Of a stretch of DNA of 64,000 bases, positions 8,879 through 16,676 are shown in pieces. Source of the DNA: Sphaerisporangium krabiense. GTDB lineage: Bacteria > Actinomycetota > Actinomycetes > Streptosporangiales > Streptosporangiaceae. Position 1 is the stretch's first letter; each line of letters opens with the position of its first letter. Location: positions 248,001-312,000 of the forward strand of contig NZ_JACHBR010000001.1 in NCBI RefSeq assembly GCF_014200435.1, written 5' to 3'. The notes below the pieces were generated by a model, which made no database searches, was not told the DNA's origin, and worked only from the letters and a program-made list of their open reading frames with translations. A program made the position numbers and the translations under genes.

Positions 8879-10219
8879 CTATGGCGTTGGGCGGGTGGCG
8901 CCTCGGTAGTGGGAGCGGTAGTAGGGGGAGTGGAGGAAGTCGACTTTGCGGACGACGTCGCCGGTTCTGGGGGCGTGGATCATGACGCCGTTCTTGAGGT
9001 AGACGCCGACGTGGGTGGGGGCGCCGGTGGCTTCGCCGAAGAAGACGAGGTCGCCTGGGCGGAGTCGGGAGATGGGGATCTTGGCGCCTTGGGTGAACTG
9101 GCTGCCGGTGTAGTGCGGGAGGGAGACTCCCGCGCGGGACCAGACGTAGAGGGCCAGGCCGGAGCAGTCGAAGCCGCCGCGAGTCGGCCCCGCCGCCGAT
9201 CCCCCTCCCCAGACATACGGTCTCCCGAGTTGCCGAAGCGCCGCTGACGCCGCCACCACCCCGGCCGCCCGCTGAGAGGAGACAGCCGGCCTATTGCCGC
9301 GGTGACCGGTGCCGGATATCTCATGGGCGCTTCGCCAGGAGGTACGACCGGGTCTCTTGGCAACGACCACGTGAGCACGGTCGTTGCGGCCAACCATGTG
9401 AGGGCCGGAGTGGACCGGGACGGGTTGCGAGCGCGGCTCGGGCCTGGCCGGGGACGGTTCGGGACCGGTTACGGACGGCTCGGGCCTGGCCAGGGCAGGT
9501 TCGGGTCCGGTTGGGGACGGCTTGGGCCTGAGCAGGTGCGGGCGGGTCCTGGGGGTGGCTGCGTCTGGGGCGGGGTCGTGTGGGAGGGCGTGAGGGGCGT
9601 GGGCGCCGTTGGGGTGCTTTTCGGGTGCGGCGGTGTCCCGCGTGGGGCTGGGTGAATTGGTAGGTGCGGCTTGAGGAGCCTCGGAAGGCGGGGAGAGGAG
9701 GCTCGCGAGGTGTTTTAAGAGGGGGGCGGATGTGAGGGCGAGCTTGGCGGTGGGGGGAGCGCTGAGGCTTGTCTTGGTGTTGTCGCTGTTTTGAGGGGTC
9801 GGGTCGGGGGTCGGGAGTTCGGGGAGTGGGCGGTGGGAGGTCCAGATGACCCCGGCTGGGAGGGCGGACTCGGTGACGTGGCGGCTGGATGTCGTGCCGT
9901 TGAGGGTCAGGAGGGGTGAGAGGTCGTCTTCAGAGGCGGGCGCCTGATCCTGTTGCGGGAGGGCTGGGCGGCGGGTGCGGGTGGGGGCTGCGGTGAGGAG
10001 AGGGATCTGGTGGGTGTGGCGGGGGGTGGCGCAGAGGCGGGGTGAGAGGCGGAGTCGTTGGAGGGTGGTGGAGAGGCGCGGAAGCTCGGGGAGGGGGAGG
10101 CCGGTGGGCCAGCGGATCTGGACACAGCGGCCGAGTTGGAGGCGCGGGAGGCCGTCGCCGGCGCTCGCCGACAGGGCGGCTCCCGTGACTAGGGCGGTGG
10201 TCACGAGCATCGTGATCAT
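8879..10219 (-). CDS. Secreted NlpC/P60 family peptidoglycan hydrolase
   Basis: A 446-residue protein with an N-terminal secretion signal (about residues 1-20, ending ALSASAG), a long Pro/Ser/Thr-rich low-complexity linker (about 40-310), and a C-terminal NlpC/P60 cysteine peptidase domain (about 325-446). The catalytic Cys is C352 in FDCSGL, the His is H403 in THVGVYL, and H415 in MIHAPR is the third polar residue. The family cuts peptide bonds in the cell-wall stem peptide. The linker contains 14-residue PEP-type repeats coded by a 42-base DNA repeat. AGGAGG lies 8 bases before the ATG. It is transcribed alone and followed by a strong terminator. Confidence 0.88.
   Translation of the reverse strand: MITMLVTTALVTGAALSASAGDGLPRLQLGRCVQIRWPTGLPLPELPRLSTTLQRLRLSPRLCATPRHTHQIPLLTAAPTRTRRPALPQQDQAPASEDDLSPLLTLNGTTSSRHVTESALPAGVIWTSHRPLPELPTPDPTPQNSDNTKTSLSAPPTAKLALTSAPLLKHLASLLSPPSEAPQAAPTNSPSPTRDTAAPEKHPNGAHAPHALPHDPAPDAATPRTRPHLLRPKPSPTGPEPALARPEPSVTGPEPSPARPEPRSQPVPVHSGPHMVGRNDRAHVVVAKRPGRTSWRSAHEISGTGHRGNRPAVSSQRAAGVVAASAALRQLGRPYVWGGGSAAGPTRGGFDCSGLALYVWSRAGVSLPHYTGSQFTQGAKIPISRLRPGDLVFFGEATGAPTHVGVYLKNGVMIHAPRTGDVVRKVDFLHSPYYRSHYRGATRPTP
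9435..9528. repeat. 42-bp tandem repeat, 2.2 copies, inside the NlpC/P60 linker
   Basis: Copies 9435-9476 and 9477-9518 begin with GGCTCGGGCCTGGCC and differ at a few positions; a partial third copy runs 9519-9528. The repeat codes for the PEP-rich linker (GPEPxxARPEP). Such repeats can change copy number, so the linker length may vary between strains. Confidence 0.75.
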
Positions 10220-10706
10220 GAGTGTCCTCCTGGCTGGATGAGGCGTCGGAGCTCAGGATCACGCCGTGGGCGGTGCGGTTGAGGAACCGAAAGTGGTTCT
10301 GTGGATTAGCCGGTCGGACGGATACTCGGGTTGAGGGGCGAACCGTCGTCTGAGCTGGGGCGATGATGAGTCTGCGTGTTGGCCCGCCGGGGAGCTGTGG
10401 ACAACCGCCCGGCTCCGCGCCGTCCTCACTTCAGGACGTCACGCTTACTACCAGCGGAGACTCGGGATCCCACGACAGACGTGACCACGACGCCCCCGAG
10501 GACGCAATCTCGTGGACGCAACCCCGTGGAGTCGCCTGCGTGTACCTGTGATGTACCTGGAGGGCCCGGCGGATGCGGCACACCGGTGTGGTCGTGAGGT
10601 GAGAGCGACCGGGGAAGGGAGAAAGGGGACCTTATGGCGAACGCGATTGAGGGAAAGTTCGGGGAAGTGCTCGCGGGCGGCGCTGTGAAGGGTTAGCCTC
10701 GCGGCC
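10220..10706. other. Divergent intergenic region between NlpC/P60 and CheY-like genes
   Basis: No well-supported protein gene is seen. The NlpC/P60 start has a good ribosome site (AGGAGG). A perfect 12-base palindrome CACACCGGTGTG lies at 10579-10590. A 20-codon open frame with a strong ribosome site lies at 10634-10696. I looked for the c-di-AMP riboswitch that precedes many actinomycete cell-wall hydrolases but found no convincing match by eye. Confidence 0.5.
10634..10696 (+). CDS. Candidate micro-ORF (20 residues)
   Basis: ATG 10634 is preceded by GGGAGAAAGGGGACCTT, a strong purine-rich ribosome site, and opens 20 codons (MANAIEGKFG...) ending at TAG 10694, inside the -10 region of the CheY-like gene. 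No family is recognised. It may be a translated leader or chance. Confidence 0.25.
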   Translation: MANAIEGKFGEVLAGGAVKG

Positions 10707-11102
10707 GTGGATGAGCTTCTGGGGCGCGTGCTGATCGTGGACGACGACGAGGTGATTCGGGAGCTCATCGCCGTGAACCTCAATCTGGAAGGCTTCCAGG
10801 TCGAGACGGCCACCGACGGGCAGGACTGCCTCGACCGGGTTCTCGCGGTCCAGCCGGATGTGATCACGCTGGACGTGATGATGCCGCGCCTCGACGGCTG
10901 GATGACGGCCACCCAGCTGCGCGCCGACGAGCGCACCAGCCACATCAAGATCATGATGATCACGGCCCGCGCCCAGGAGGACGACAAGAAGAGGGGCCTC
11001 GCCATCGGCGTCGACGCCTACCTCACCAAACCGTTCGACCCCGCGGAACTCATCGAGATCGTGAGAGACCTGGCGCTGTCCGCCCGCACCGGTGGCTCGT
11101 AA
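10707..11102 (+). CDS. CheY-like single-domain response regulator
   Basis: 131 residues forming one receiver domain. The acidic pocket is D12-D13 (VLIVDDDE), the phosphate acceptor is D56 (VITLDVMMP), the conserved Thr is in MMITARA, and the Lys is in YLTKPFDP. There is no output domain and no kinase nearby, so it would be an orphan phosphotransfer or signalling partner. The GTG start at 10707 is preceded by TAGCCT at 10694-10699 with a 7-base gap, the layout of a leaderless transcript; no ribosome site is needed there. Confidence 0.88.
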   Translation: MDELLGRVLIVDDDEVIRELIAVNLNLEGFQVETATDGQDCLDRVLAVQPDVITLDVMMPRLDGWMTATQLRADERTSHIKIMMITARAQEDDKKRGLAIGVDAYLTKPFDPAELIEIVRDLALSARTGGS

Positions 11103-11704
11103 GTACCACGGGCCGCACCGCCAGGAGCCGGTAGGCGAGCTGGCCGCACGGCGAGGGCACCTGCACGTCCCCACCTCCATCCGCCACGGTATGGGGAATT
11201 TGCACTTTATATCCCCTGTCGCCGCGCCGGGGATACTCCGAGCCGGATGGGACAGGGAGGTCGCGGCGCCGGGCAGGTCGGGCAGGTCGGGCAGGTCGGG
11301 CAGGTATGACGTGAGAAGTGTGCGGCAGGGGTAGCGCGTGAGCATGGGCCCGAGTTCACGTACCGATCAGGCAGGTGGGTGAGGTCGGCGAGGCGATGGA
11401 TGCGCTGGCTGCGCCTGACCTGTGATCTGGCGGCGTCGGGCGGGTGGAGTCCACCCTGCGGCATGTGCTGTCCGCCTCGATGTCGCCCTTGAGCAGCTCC
11501 AGCACCTCGTACCGGCCGGTCGCGGGGGAATCACTTCCGCGGAGTCCTGGTGGCTCGGTTCCCCGGCCGGCCCACGCTGTGCGTCGGCCGTGTGACGAGT
11601 CGGTGAAGGGTGGCGCTTGCGGGGGCGCGCTTCTGAGCATGGGGTGGCAGGGGCGGTGGTCGGTGGTCCGGCCGGGAGGCGCCGTCGATGATCGGGTGGG
11701 TCGC
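11103..11704. other. 600-bp region with no convincing gene
   Basis: Between the CheY-like gene and the 3' end of the LuxR-type gene. It contains a 9-base tandem repeat (11271-11306) and further GCAGGT-rich sequence near 11370. Several open frames cross it, but they have no family resemblance, odd composition and no ribosome sites. A minus-strand stretch near 11490-11530 reads ATGRYEVLELLKGDIEAD, which could be a remnant of a gene, but nothing around it supports that. Confidence 0.5.
11271..11306. repeat. 9-bp tandem repeat (GGGCAGGTC), 4 copies
   Basis: Four head-to-tail copies at 11271, 11280, 11289 and 11298, the last ending in A. It lies in non-coding sequence. Confidence 0.85.
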
Positions 11705-14650
11705 CTATGTGGTCAGGCCCTCCTGGTGGGCGTAGGCGGCGGCTTGGGTGCGGGAGGAGACGCCTAGTTTGGCGAGGATGTTCGAGACGTGGACGCTGGC
11801 GGTTTTCTGGGCGATGAAGAGGCGTTCGGCGATCTCGCGGTTGGACAAGCCGGTGGCGACCAAGGCGAGGACCTCGTGCTCGCGGGCGGTCAGCGTGCTC
11901 ACGGGGCCGGCGGAGGGAGGCGGCGGAGCGGAGGCGGCGTCCGGCGCTGATACGAGGTCGCCGGAGGGCGGGGACGGCATGGGGAAGCGGGCTCGGCGGG
12001 CGAGTTCGGTGAGGGCGTGGGTGAGCGGCACGGCGCCGAGTGAGGTGGCGGTGGTCAGGGCCTGCCGCCATTCGGTGAGCGCCGCTTCGCGGTCGCCGGT
12101 GGCCAGCAGGGCCTCGGCGAGCCGCCAGCGTGAGCGGGCCTGCTCGTAGACGGCACCGTAGTCGAACGCCTCGACCACGGCCCGCCACAGGGCGGGGTCG
12201 GCGACGCCCTGGGCACGTCGCCACTCGGCCTCGGCGCGGGCCAGCCATGCCTGTCCTTCGACGCCGATGGGGCCGCGGGCGCCGGAGCCGGGGCCGAGGG
12301 TGGCCGCGGCGCGAGCGCGTCGTAGCAGGTCGTCGGCTTCGGGGCCGCTCTCGCCGAGATCCGCCAGGGCCCACAGCCCGGTGGCGCAGATCCGGATGAG
12401 AACGGGGTCGAAGGGCTCCAGGATCTGGACGATCACCCGGATGTGGTCGATCGCGGCCCGGGGGTCGCCGTTCCAGAGGGAGCGCTCGGCCACGAGCGCC
12501 CTGACGATCTGGGTGACGAGCTCGTCGTCCCAGAACGGCTTCAGCCAGGCGAGGCGCTCCTCGACGATCGGGTCGCCGCGTGCCACCTCGATGAACAGGG
12601 CGTACCCCGACAGCCACGCCTCGGGCAGCCTGCCGACCCGTACGGCGAAACCGGCCGCGACGGCGGCGGCCTGCTTCCAGTCGCCGCCGGTGTAGTCGAT
12701 GAGCAGGCGCAGGAAGCTGAGATCGGTGCCGTACGCGCTCCAGGTCAAACCGGTCTCGCGGGCGAGCTTCAGGCCACGGTCGGCGGTGACCTCGGCGGCG
12801 GCGAGGCTGCCGCGCTCGTACTGCACCCGGGCGTGGTGGTAGATGGCGCGCAGGTCGATGGACAGGTCGCCGGAGCGGATGGCGCTCGCCTCGGCGAGGA
12901 GCCGCTCGGCGCGCTCGGTGTCGCCGTCGATGTCGGCGACCGTGGCGAGGGAGATGAGCGCGCTGGACTCGGCGTCGTGGACCCCCGCCGCGCGCGCCAC
13001 CCGCAGGGCACGCCCGCAGAGCTCTTCGACCTCGTCGTGCCGCGTGGACCACAGCAGGGTGCGCGCGTAGGTGGCCAGCGCCCTGGCGTGTACGCGAGGG
13101 TCGCCCCCGGGGGAGGCGGACGGGGCGGCGCCCGCGGGCACGGCCGAGCACGCGGACGGGGCGGCGGCCGCGGGCACGGCCGAGCATTCGGAGGTGGCGA
13201 GGGATACGGCGGACTTGGCGGCGGCTATGGCGGCGGCGGGCTCGTCGGCGTCGGTGAGGTAGTAGGCCAGGCGTTCCCACAGCTCGGCGGCCGGGGTCTC
13301 GGTCGCGATCAGCTCGCGCATCTGGTTGACGGCACGGTGCGGGTCGCCGCTTTCCTGGGCCGCGGCGGCGGACAGCAGCCCCAGCCGGACGCGGGAGATG
13401 CCGGCGACGCGCTCGGCGTCGGGGACGCGGTGCCACAGGGCGAGCGCCTGGTCGTAGTGGCTGTGGGCCTCGGCGGGGGCGCCCAGGCTCTCGGCGCGCC
13501 GGCCGGCCTCGACGGAGGTGGCGAGGGCGCCGGGCAGGTCGTGGCCCGCCAGGTAGTGGTAGGCGAGCTCGGCCGGCGAGCCGTCCAGCAGGCGGGTGAA
13601 CTCGCCGTGCAGCCGGGTGCGCTCGCCGGGGAGCAGGTCGGTGTAGACGGCCTCCTGGAGGAGGGCGTGCCGGAAGGCGTAGCCGTCGCCGTCGGGCAGA
13701 AGCAGCCCGCGCGAGACGATCTCGCGCATCGCCTCTTCGAGCCCGGGCTCGTCGAGGCCGGACACCTTCTGGAGAAGGGCGTGGTCGACGCGGCGGCCCG
13801 CGACGGCGGCGGCGCGCAGCACCCGCTGCGCGGGGTCCGACAGCTTTTCGACGCGGGCGAGCAGCAGGGCGGCCAGGCCGTACGGCAGCCCCTCCGCGGC
13901 GAGCAGTTCCTCGGCGTAGAACGGGTTGCCCTCGGCGCGGTCGATGATGGCGCCGATGACCTTGGCGTCGGCGCCGCCGAGGGCCACGAGGTGGTCGGAC
14001 ATCTCGTCGGTGCCGAGCGGGCCGAGCTTCAGGGCGGTGACCGAGGGAAGCCGTTGCAGCTCGGCGAGCAGGGGCCTGAGCGGATGGCGCCGGTGCAGAT
14101 CGTCCGTGCGGTAGGTGCCGATGAGGCAGACGCGCTCGCGCTGGATCATGCGGCTGAGGAAGACCAGCAGGTCACGGGTGGATCTGTCCGCCCAGTGCAG
14201 GTCTTCGAGCACGAACAGGACGGGCCTGCTCTCGGAGACCTCGGCGAGGAAGGCCAGGGCGGAGCCGAAGAGCTGCTGCTGGGCCAGGCCGGAGCCGGCT
14301 TCGGCCCCGGGGTCGGACGGGCCGCCGGGCACGAGCCTGCGCAGCATGGGCCGGCTCTCGATCGCCTGGACGAGGCCGGCGTCGTCGCGCGCGCCGCGCA
14401 GCGCGTCGGCGAGGGGCAGGTACGGCAGCGCGTCGCCGAGCTCCACGCACTGGCCGACCAGGACGGCGAAGCCGCGCGCACGGGCGTGGCCGATGATTTC
14501 GGTCACGAGGCGGGTCTTGCCGATGCCGGCGTCACCGCCGATCACGGCGACGCCGGACTGCCCTTGGGAGGCGGATTCGAGGACGCCGGACAGACGGTCG
14601 AGCTCTCGCGCCCGTCCGATCAGGGGACTCCGCGTCTCGCGCCATGCCAC
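11705..14650 (-). CDS. LuxR-family transcriptional regulator with AAA ATPase (LAL/MalT-like)
   Basis: About 981 residues. An N-terminal ATPase has Walker A GGDAGIGKT at 38-46 and Walker B VLFVLEDLHWAD. A long helical, TPR-like middle follows, and the protein ends with a LuxR-type helix-turn-helix (LTAREHEVLALVATGLSN through VHVSNILAKLGV). LAL regulators are large ATP-binding activators, often of secondary metabolism or sugar use. I chose the GTG at 14650 because the homologous region begins there and a TAATACT element lies 7 bases before it; the frame is open to a GTG at 14707 that has no ribosome site. Two short Ala/Ser-rich inserts (near 13100-13190) repeat CSAVPA(A/G)AAPSA. Confidence 0.88.
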   Translation of the reverse strand: MAWRETRSPLIGRARELDRLSGVLESASQGQSGVAVIGGDAGIGKTRLVTEIIGHARARGFAVLVGQCVELGDALPYLPLADALRGARDDAGLVQAIESRPMLRRLVPGGPSDPGAEAGSGLAQQQLFGSALAFLAEVSESRPVLFVLEDLHWADRSTRDLLVFLSRMIQRERVCLIGTYRTDDLHRRHPLRPLLAELQRLPSVTALKLGPLGTDEMSDHLVALGGADAKVIGAIIDRAEGNPFYAEELLAAEGLPYGLAALLLARVEKLSDPAQRVLRAAAVAGRRVDHALLQKVSGLDEPGLEEAMREIVSRGLLLPDGDGYAFRHALLQEAVYTDLLPGERTRLHGEFTRLLDGSPAELAYHYLAGHDLPGALATSVEAGRRAESLGAPAEAHSHYDQALALWHRVPDAERVAGISRVRLGLLSAAAAQESGDPHRAVNQMRELIATETPAAELWERLAYYLTDADEPAAAIAAAKSAVSLATSECSAVPAAAAPSACSAVPAGAAPSASPGGDPRVHARALATYARTLLWSTRHDEVEELCGRALRVARAAGVHDAESSALISLATVADIDGDTERAERLLAEASAIRSGDLSIDLRAIYHHARVQYERGSLAAAEVTADRGLKLARETGLTWSAYGTDLSFLRLLIDYTGGDWKQAAAVAAGFAVRVGRLPEAWLSGYALFIEVARGDPIVEERLAWLKPFWDDELVTQIVRALVAERSLWNGDPRAAIDHIRVIVQILEPFDPVLIRICATGLWALADLGESGPEADDLLRRARAAATLGPGSGARGPIGVEGQAWLARAEAEWRRAQGVADPALWRAVVEAFDYGAVYEQARSRWRLAEALLATGDREAALTEWRQALTTATSLGAVPLTHALTELARRARFPMPSPPSGDLVSAPDAASAPPPPSAGPVSTLTAREHEVLALVATGLSNREIAERLFIAQKTASVHVSNILAKLGVSSRTQAAAYAHQEGLTT

Positions 14651-14794
14651 ACCCGTGAGTATTACACGCCCCTCCGACACTCCCGGATGGGTGCGAACGC
14701 CCTGCACCCGGCGGGGGAGGAAACGACATTGGATCCATAAACAGGGCCGAAATGGCTCTCTTCATCAGGCACGCGCGAGCCTAGGGTCGAAGGC

Positions 14795-15421
14795 ATGATC
14801 GCCCCCTCGACCCTGGTCGTCTTCTCCCTGGCCGCGCTCGCGCTCGTGGCCGTCCCCGGCCCGAACGCGCTCTACATCACCGCCCGGGGCATCGCCCAGG
14901 GGCGGGCGGCGGCCATCGCCTCGGCCGTCGGCGTCGAGACCGGCACGCTGGTGCACATCGCCGCCGCCTCGGCGGGCCTGTCCTACCTGATCGCGCGGTC
15001 GGCCGCCGCCTTCACCGCCGTGAAATGGGCCGGGGTCGCCTACCTCGTCTACCTCGGCGTCCGCACGCTGGCCGACCGGGGACACCAGGCCGGGCAGGCG
15101 ACCACGCGCCAGCCGCTCCCCCGCGTGTTCCTGGAGGGCGTCGTCGTCAACGTGCTGAACCCCAAGGTGATCCTCTTCTTCCTCGCCTTCCTGCCGCAGT
15201 TCGTCGACCCCGCCGCCGGCTCGCCCGCCGTGCAGATCATCGTGCTGGGCCTGACCCTGCTGACGTTCGGCATCGTCACCGACCTGGTGTACGCCATGGG
15301 CGCGAGCATGCTGAGCCAGGTCATGCGCCGCCGCAGCGGCCTGCTCCGGTACGTCAGCGGGTTCGTGTACCTCGGCCTCGGCGTCGCCACCGCCCTGACC
15401 GGCGGCGCCCGCTCCCGCTAA
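14795..15421 (+). CDS. LysE/RhtB family amino-acid exporter
   Basis: 208 residues, about six membrane-spanning helices. The N-terminus has the family signature VPGPNALYI and the central region has VVVNVLNPKVILFFLAFLPQF, typical of LysE/RhtB exporters that pump out amino acids or analogues. ATG 14795 lies 7 bases after TAGGGT (14782-14787), so the transcript may be leaderless. It is divergent from the LuxR-type regulator, which could control it; it converges with the TIM-barrel-like gene with a 3-base gap. The substrate is not predictable. Confidence 0.9.
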   Translation: MIAPSTLVVFSLAALALVAVPGPNALYITARGIAQGRAAAIASAVGVETGTLVHIAAASAGLSYLIARSAAAFTAVKWAGVAYLVYLGVRTLADRGHQAGQATTRQPLPRVFLEGVVVNVLNPKVILFFLAFLPQFVDPAAGSPAVQIIVLGLTLLTFGIVTDLVYAMGASMLSQVMRRRSGLLRYVSGFVYLGLGVATALTGGARSR

Positions 15422-15424
15422 GGG

Positions 15425-16642
15425 TTACGGGCGGAGCGCCAGGGCGGCGGGGATGCGGGTGAGGACGTTGTAGGGGACGAGGCCGTAGGCGTGGAAGTCG
15501 ACGGCGTCGCCGCCGGCGGCGCGGACGGCGCGGACCTTGGCGGCGAGGCGGTCCTCGGAGTCGGTGTCGGGACGGCCGGGGCGCAGCACCACCCGCAGCT
15601 CGCGGTCGTTGCCCACCGAGCGGCGGTAGGCGCCGACGTCGTCGGCCACCCGGGCGGCGTCCCTGGCGTAGGCGAGCACGCCGAAGGAGGGCACCAGGTC
15701 GCCGAGCGCGACCAGGTCCACGCCGAACTGCCAGGCGTCGTGCGCCGCGAGCCCCGCCGGGGGCAGGCCGTCGGCGTACCCCTTGGCGTATCCGGTGCCG
15801 TCCACGAAGGTGAGCCGGGACCCCTCGGCCGCCACGGCCGAGGAGACCTCGCTGACCAGGGACGTCACGGTCTCGGAGCGGGCGCGGGCGTAGGCCACGA
15901 CCTCCGGTCCCGCGTAGGCGGTGAGCGCCGCCCGCGTCACCTCGCCCTGCGCGGGCGGGTCGCCGTCCAGCACGCCGCCGACGATCCTCGCGCACTCCTC
16001 CCGCGCGACCTCGGCCTTGACGCCGAGGTCGGTGGCGCGCCGCATGCACCAGCCGCAGAAGCACAGGCCGAGCAGGAACTCGTCCATGGGGCCGAGCGGG
16101 ACGTACGACCGCTCCAGCCGGTAGCCGTGGGCGAACGTCCCGAAGTGGAGGGACTCGGCGACGACGCTGCCCATCCCCTGGCGCGCCACGGCCCTGGCGA
16201 GCGCGACCGCGTACCGGCGCACGTCGGGCTGCGCCGGGCACAGCGCCGCGGGCGAGCCGCGGCCGCCGAAGCAGTCCTGCACGGTGAGGTCGAGGTTGGC
16301 CAGGCCGAGCGTGACGTTGTTCAGGAACACCGCCCAGCCGTGCAGGGCCATGCCACGGTCGGCGGCGGCCTCGCGCAGCGCGGCCAGCGGCTCGTCGGCC
16401 GCGCCCGCCTGTACGGGCGGCGTCAGGCGAAGGCCGGCGAACAGGTCCTCGGGTGGGGCGAAGTGAACGCCGTCGGAGCGGAGGGTCACCCGCGAGGCGC
16501 CGTGGGGGGTGATGTCGCGGGCGGCGTGGGAGGCGACGGCCACGGTGACCTCGCGCACGCCGTACCCGGCGATCCTGTCGAGGACCTCACGGGCGCCTTC
16601 GTCCCTGACGTCCTCGACATGGACGTGAACCGAACCCTCCAA
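15425..16642 (-). CDS. Uncharacterised TIM-barrel/glycoside-hydrolase-like protein
   Basis: 405 residues, Ala/Val-rich, no signal peptide. Alternating strand-helix periodicity, an early HGWAVFLNN strand and a C-x-C-x-x-C motif (LCFCGWCMR) resemble cysteine clusters in GH-type TIM barrels, but I cannot name a family and no catalytic acid pair is certain. The start is TTG at 16642, with GAAAGG about 11 bases upstream; no ATG or GTG gives a better N-terminus. It begins 34 bases after the histidine kinase stop on the same strand, so it is probably the third gene of the two-component operon. Confidence 0.65.
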   Translation of the reverse strand: MEGSVHVHVEDVRDEGAREVLDRIAGYGVREVTVAVASHAARDITPHGASRVTLRSDGVHFAPPEDLFAGLRLTPPVQAGAADEPLAALREAAADRGMALHGWAVFLNNVTLGLANLDLTVQDCFGGRGSPAALCPAQPDVRRYAVALARAVARQGMGSVVAESLHFGTFAHGYRLERSYVPLGPMDEFLLGLCFCGWCMRRATDLGVKAEVAREECARIVGGVLDGDPPAQGEVTRAALTAYAGPEVVAYARARSETVTSLVSEVSSAVAAEGSRLTFVDGTGYAKGYADGLPPAGLAAHDAWQFGVDLVALGDLVPSFGVLAYARDAARVADDVGAYRRSVGNDRELRVVLRPGRPDTDSEDRLAAKVRAVRAAGGDAVDFHAYGLVPYNVLTRIPAALALRP

Positions 16643-16676
16643 CGCAGCCGTGCCTTTCAGGGTGCCCGCTGTCTGA

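Noticed and set aside
10220..10706. c-di-AMP riboswitch before the NlpC/P60 gene
   Set aside because: No conserved core sequences or helices found by eye in the leader; a covariance search would settle it.
11356..11640. 94-residue minus-strand frame with TGRYEVLELLKGDIEAD
   Set aside because: The core looks protein-like, but the flanks are low-complexity and no start signal is present.
11367..13436. 689-residue minus-strand open frame
   Set aside because: Arg/Pro/Ala-rich composition, in another frame of the LuxR-type gene, no motif; a high-GC shadow.
12443..14740. 765-residue plus-strand open frame
   Set aside because: Antisense to the LuxR-type ATPase gene, Gly/Val/Gln-rich without any domain; a shadow.
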